Shown here piece after piece: positions 6,834 to 8,489 of a stretch of DNA of 8,489 nt; within the stretch, counting starts at the first letter, position 1, and each line of letters begins with the position of its first letter. Below the pieces are notes generated by a model. The model made no database searches. It was not told the origin of the DNA and worked only from the letters and a program-made list of their open reading frames with translations. This stretch comes from Victivallales bacterium. Its GTDB lineage: Bacteria; Verrucomicrobiota; Lentisphaeria; Victivallales; JAADHT01. The position numbers and the translations under genes are program-made. The stretch spans positions 1 through 8,489 of the forward strand of contig JAFGFR010000018.1 in assembly GCA_016930955.1 (NCBI GenBank), read 5' to 3'.

Positions 6834-8222
6834 ATGTCACAATCTTTTTATCTGAGGACCTATGGCTGCCAGATGAATGCGAGGGACTCCGAGGCGGTGA
6901 CTGCCGCCATGGTCGCTGCAGGTTTTGCCGTCGCACCGGACGAGAACGGCGCGGACATACTGTTGTTCAACACCTGCAGCGTAAGGGACCAGGCAGAAAG
7001 AAAGGCGCTCGGGAAAATAGGCATACTCAAAAGTCTGAAGCGTGAAAGGCCGGAACGTATTTTCGGGGTCATGGGCTGCATGGCACAGAATCTGGGTGAA
7101 AAGCTGGTCAAGGACCTTCCCCATGTTGATTTTGTTCTCGGCACCGATCAGATGCACCGGCTGCCGGAGGTGGTCAATAAACTCCTTGAAAAAAGGGATA
7201 AGTTGGTCTTTGTCGAAAGGGGTGACAACGGTGATTTCCGCGGGCTTCTCCAAGGGCACCGTGCCCATCGTGAGCCGGGCGGCGAATCCTGCTCGGCATT
7301 CGTCGCCCTGATGAGGGGCTGCAACCGCCACTGCAGCTACTGTATTGTCCCGCATGTCCGCGGCATTGAAAGAAGCAGGCCGGCACAAGAAATCATCGAC
7401 GAATGCGAGAGGCTGGCCGATGCCGGCGTCAAAGAGCTTATGCTTTTGGGCCAGAACATCGCCGCCTATGGTCTTGACGGCAGCCGGCAAGTGACGGGTC
7501 CAGGGGTATCCCCTTTCGCCGAGCTGCTGAGGATGATCGATGCTGTGAAGGGAATAGAGAGGATCAGGTTTACCTCACCGCACCCGCTTTTTTTCAACGA
7601 CAGCCTGATCGAGGCGGCAACCTCGCTCCCGAAAGTTTGCGAGAACATCCATCTCCCTGTCCAGTCCGGATCGGACAGAATCCTGGACATGATGAACCGT
7701 GGATACTCCAGAAAAGGCTATATGGACATTGTCGGGAAGCTCAGGTCGCGTTCTCCTGGAATCACCTTCTCCACTGATGTGATAGTGGGTTTTCCCACCG
7801 AGACGGCTGGGGATTTCGAGGACACCCGGTCGCTGCTCAATGAGGTGGCCTTCGACAACTCCTTCATCTTCAAGTACTCGCCGCGCACCGGCACAAGCGC
7901 AGCAAAAATGACCGACGATGTCCCGAAAAAAATCAAGGAAGAACGCAACGCGATTCTCCTTTCGGATCTGAAACAACGCGTAGCCATGCACAACCAAAGG
8001 CTCGAGGGCAGTGTCCTGGAGGTCATTGCGGAAGGCCCCAGCAAAAGGGACAGCTCCAGATGGTGTGGCAGAAGCAGGACAAACAAAGTCATGGTTTTCC
8101 AGAATTCCCCCGATATGTCCGTAGGCGATTTCGTGGACGTGCTTGTGAAAAGAAGCACATTCGCAACCCTCTTCGGAGTCGTATCGATGCCGGGGCGGGA
8201 CGACATGGCCCCACAAACCTGA
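6834..8222 (+). CDS. miaB: tRNA-2-methylthio-N6-dimethylallyladenosine synthase MiaB
   Basis: A 462-aa radical-SAM enzyme that adds the methylthio group to i6A37 of tRNAs reading UNN codons, using S-adenosylmethionine and two iron-sulfur clusters in the cytoplasm. The N-terminal UPF0004 domain (about 4-120) has its three cluster cysteines C12 (YGCQMN), C48 (FNTCSVRDQAERK) and C82 (GCMAQ). The wording around C48 and LLGQN (204-208) fits MiaB rather than RimO or MtaB. The radical-SAM CxxxCxxC is at C163, C167 and C170 (RGCNRHCSYC). IHLPVQSGSDRIL (272-284) and DVIVGFPTET (315-324) follow as usual. A TRAM domain closes the protein (about 388-450). The length is close to the E. coli enzyme (474 aa). 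The start is supported by TGGAGA about 10 nt upstream, and the earlier ATG at 6829 is out of frame. Its RNA may come from the promoter at 6666-6694 by read-through of the terminator. Nothing looks damaged. Confidence 0.96.
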   Translation: MSQSFYLRTYGCQMNARDSEAVTAAMVAAGFAVAPDENGADILLFNTCSVRDQAERKALGKIGILKSLKRERPERIFGVMGCMAQNLGEKLVKDLPHVDFVLGTDQMHRLPEVVNKLLEKRDKLVFVERGDNGDFRGLLQGHRAHREPGGESCSAFVALMRGCNRHCSYCIVPHVRGIERSRPAQEIIDECERLADAGVKELMLLGQNIAAYGLDGSRQVTGPGVSPFAELLRMIDAVKGIERIRFTSPHPLFFNDSLIEAATSLPKVCENIHLPVQSGSDRILDMMNRGYSRKGYMDIVGKLRSRSPGITFSTDVIVGFPTETAGDFEDTRSLLNEVAFDNSFIFKYSPRTGTSAAKMTDDVPKKIKEERNAILLSDLKQRVAMHNQRLEGSVLEVIAEGPSKRDSSRWCGRSRTNKVMVFQNSPDMSVGDFVDVLVKRSTFATLFGVVSMPGRDDMAPQT

Positions 8223-8238
8223 AACATCAGAACACCTT

Positions 8239-8280
8239 CAGACTTCTTGTTATGTTGAGCTCAACATAACCAGAAGTCTG
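8239..8280. terminator. long inverted repeat between convergent genes, probable shared terminator
   Basis: CAGACTTCT (8239-8247) is complementary to AGAAGTCTG (8272-8280). Inside them lies a perfect 22-nt palindrome (8249-8270), with one T/C mismatch between the two parts. This gives a stem of about 20 pairs with almost no loop. It lies 16 nt after the miaB stop and 18 nt after the stop of the convergent transporter gene. Neither side has a strong T run directly after it; the eight T at 8314-8321 are Lys codons of the other gene. It is therefore a non-classical bidirectional terminator or an mRNA 3'-end stabiliser. Confidence 0.6.
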
Positions 8281-8298
8281 GATTTCCTTCCCATATTC

Positions 8299-8489
8299 TC
8301 ATCCCGATTTTGATTTTTTTTCAGAGAGAGTGCCGAATGAGCGCAGTTCTGGGAAGAGTCTGGCCCATGAGAGCACGACGAGCAGTGTCCCGAGGCCGCC
8401 GCTGACGACTGAGATTACCGGGCCGAAGAAGTGCGCGACCATGCCGGACTCGAAGCCGCCGAGCTCGTTCGACGAGCCGATAAAGATCG
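8299..8489 (-). CDS. C-terminal end of a major-facilitator transporter (partial)
   Basis: The open minus-strand frame enters from the right edge and ends at TGA (8299-8301), giving the last 62 residues of a protein. They read as the end of the twelfth-helix region of an MFS exporter of the EntS/MFS_3 type. ELGGFESG is followed by MVAHFFGPV, a Gly-rich hydrophobic helix with GGLGTLLVV, WARLFPELR and a short charged tail ending KKSKSG. The pattern GFESG...FGPV...GG.GT is typical of transporters in this family annotated as enterobactin exporters or general drug/proton antiporters; the substrate cannot be named. The gene is convergent with miaB and shares the inverted repeat at 8239-8280. Its start and other helices lie outside the window. 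Confidence 0.75.
   Translation of the reverse strand, partial: IFIGSSNELGGFESGMVAHFFGPVISVVSGGLGTLLVVLSWARLFPELRSFGTLSEKKSKSG

Noticed and set aside
6584..6936. Minus-strand open frames of 83 and 109 codons across the divergent gap.
   Set aside because: They overlap the miaB start and its promoter and terminator, and their composition is unlike a real protein with no recognisable motif.
6837..7490. A 217-codon minus-strand frame inside miaB, and another at 7575-8216.
   Set aside because: Both are antisense shadows of a certain miaB gene and show no family features.
6640..8283. AAGTCTGGAT on both sides of miaB (6640-6649 and 8274-8283), considered as attachment sites or target duplications.
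   Set aside because: A 10-mer match is expected by chance in 8.5 kb, and miaB is a core gene with no integrase or transposase nearby.

Overview
The window is a compact stretch of bacterial chromosome with five complete protein genes, one gene cut by the right edge, and a few well-defined control signals. The best guess for the source is a Gram-negative-type bacterium of the Planctomycetes-Verrucomicrobia-Lentisphaerae group, perhaps Lentisphaerota. This rests on the style of the large zinc-ribbon/transmembrane Ser/Thr kinase, an O-antigen-ligase-type envelope protein and a MiaB of standard bacterial form. It is an inference from gene style, not a proven assignment.

Left block (86-5374, minus strand). 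Three genes appear to form one operon, read from right to left. They are a 793-aa membrane Ser/Thr protein kinase, a 317-aa PSP1-domain protein of the RicT/YaaT type with an intact cysteine cluster, and a 651-aa multi-spanning O-antigen ligase/polymerase with C-terminal TPRs. The first two are 5 nt apart and the last two overlap by 8 nt, so translation is probably coupled. A good extended -10 promoter (5476-5503) lies before the kinase and leaves a leader of about 95 nt. No terminator is visible after the ligase gene in the last 85 nt at the left edge.

Middle (5576-6547, minus strand). A 323-aa exported ankyrin-repeat protein, probably a lipoprotein, is separated from the kinase gene by about 200 nt. 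Its promoter is not obvious. It is divergent from miaB across a 286-nt gap.

Divergent gap (6548-6833). The plus strand carries a near-consensus promoter (TAGACA, 17 nt, extended -10 TATAAT). Only about 40 nt after the expected start point is a clean intrinsic terminator (GC hairpin plus five T). No plus-strand gene lies upstream that this terminator could serve. The pair therefore makes either a very short RNA of about 60 nt or an attenuated leader of miaB.

Right block (6834-8489). Here lies miaB, the radical-SAM tRNA methylthiotransferase. A long inverted repeat (8239-8280) sits between its end and the convergent 3' end of a major-facilitator transporter whose last 62 codons are in the window. 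The RicT-like protein and MiaB are notable neighbours, because in Bacillus subtilis the RicA/RicF/RicT complex has been tied to MiaB-dependent tRNA methylthiolation. I see no tRNA, rRNA, CRISPR array, insertion sequence or phage gene, and no clear previously unknown multi-gene defence-like system.
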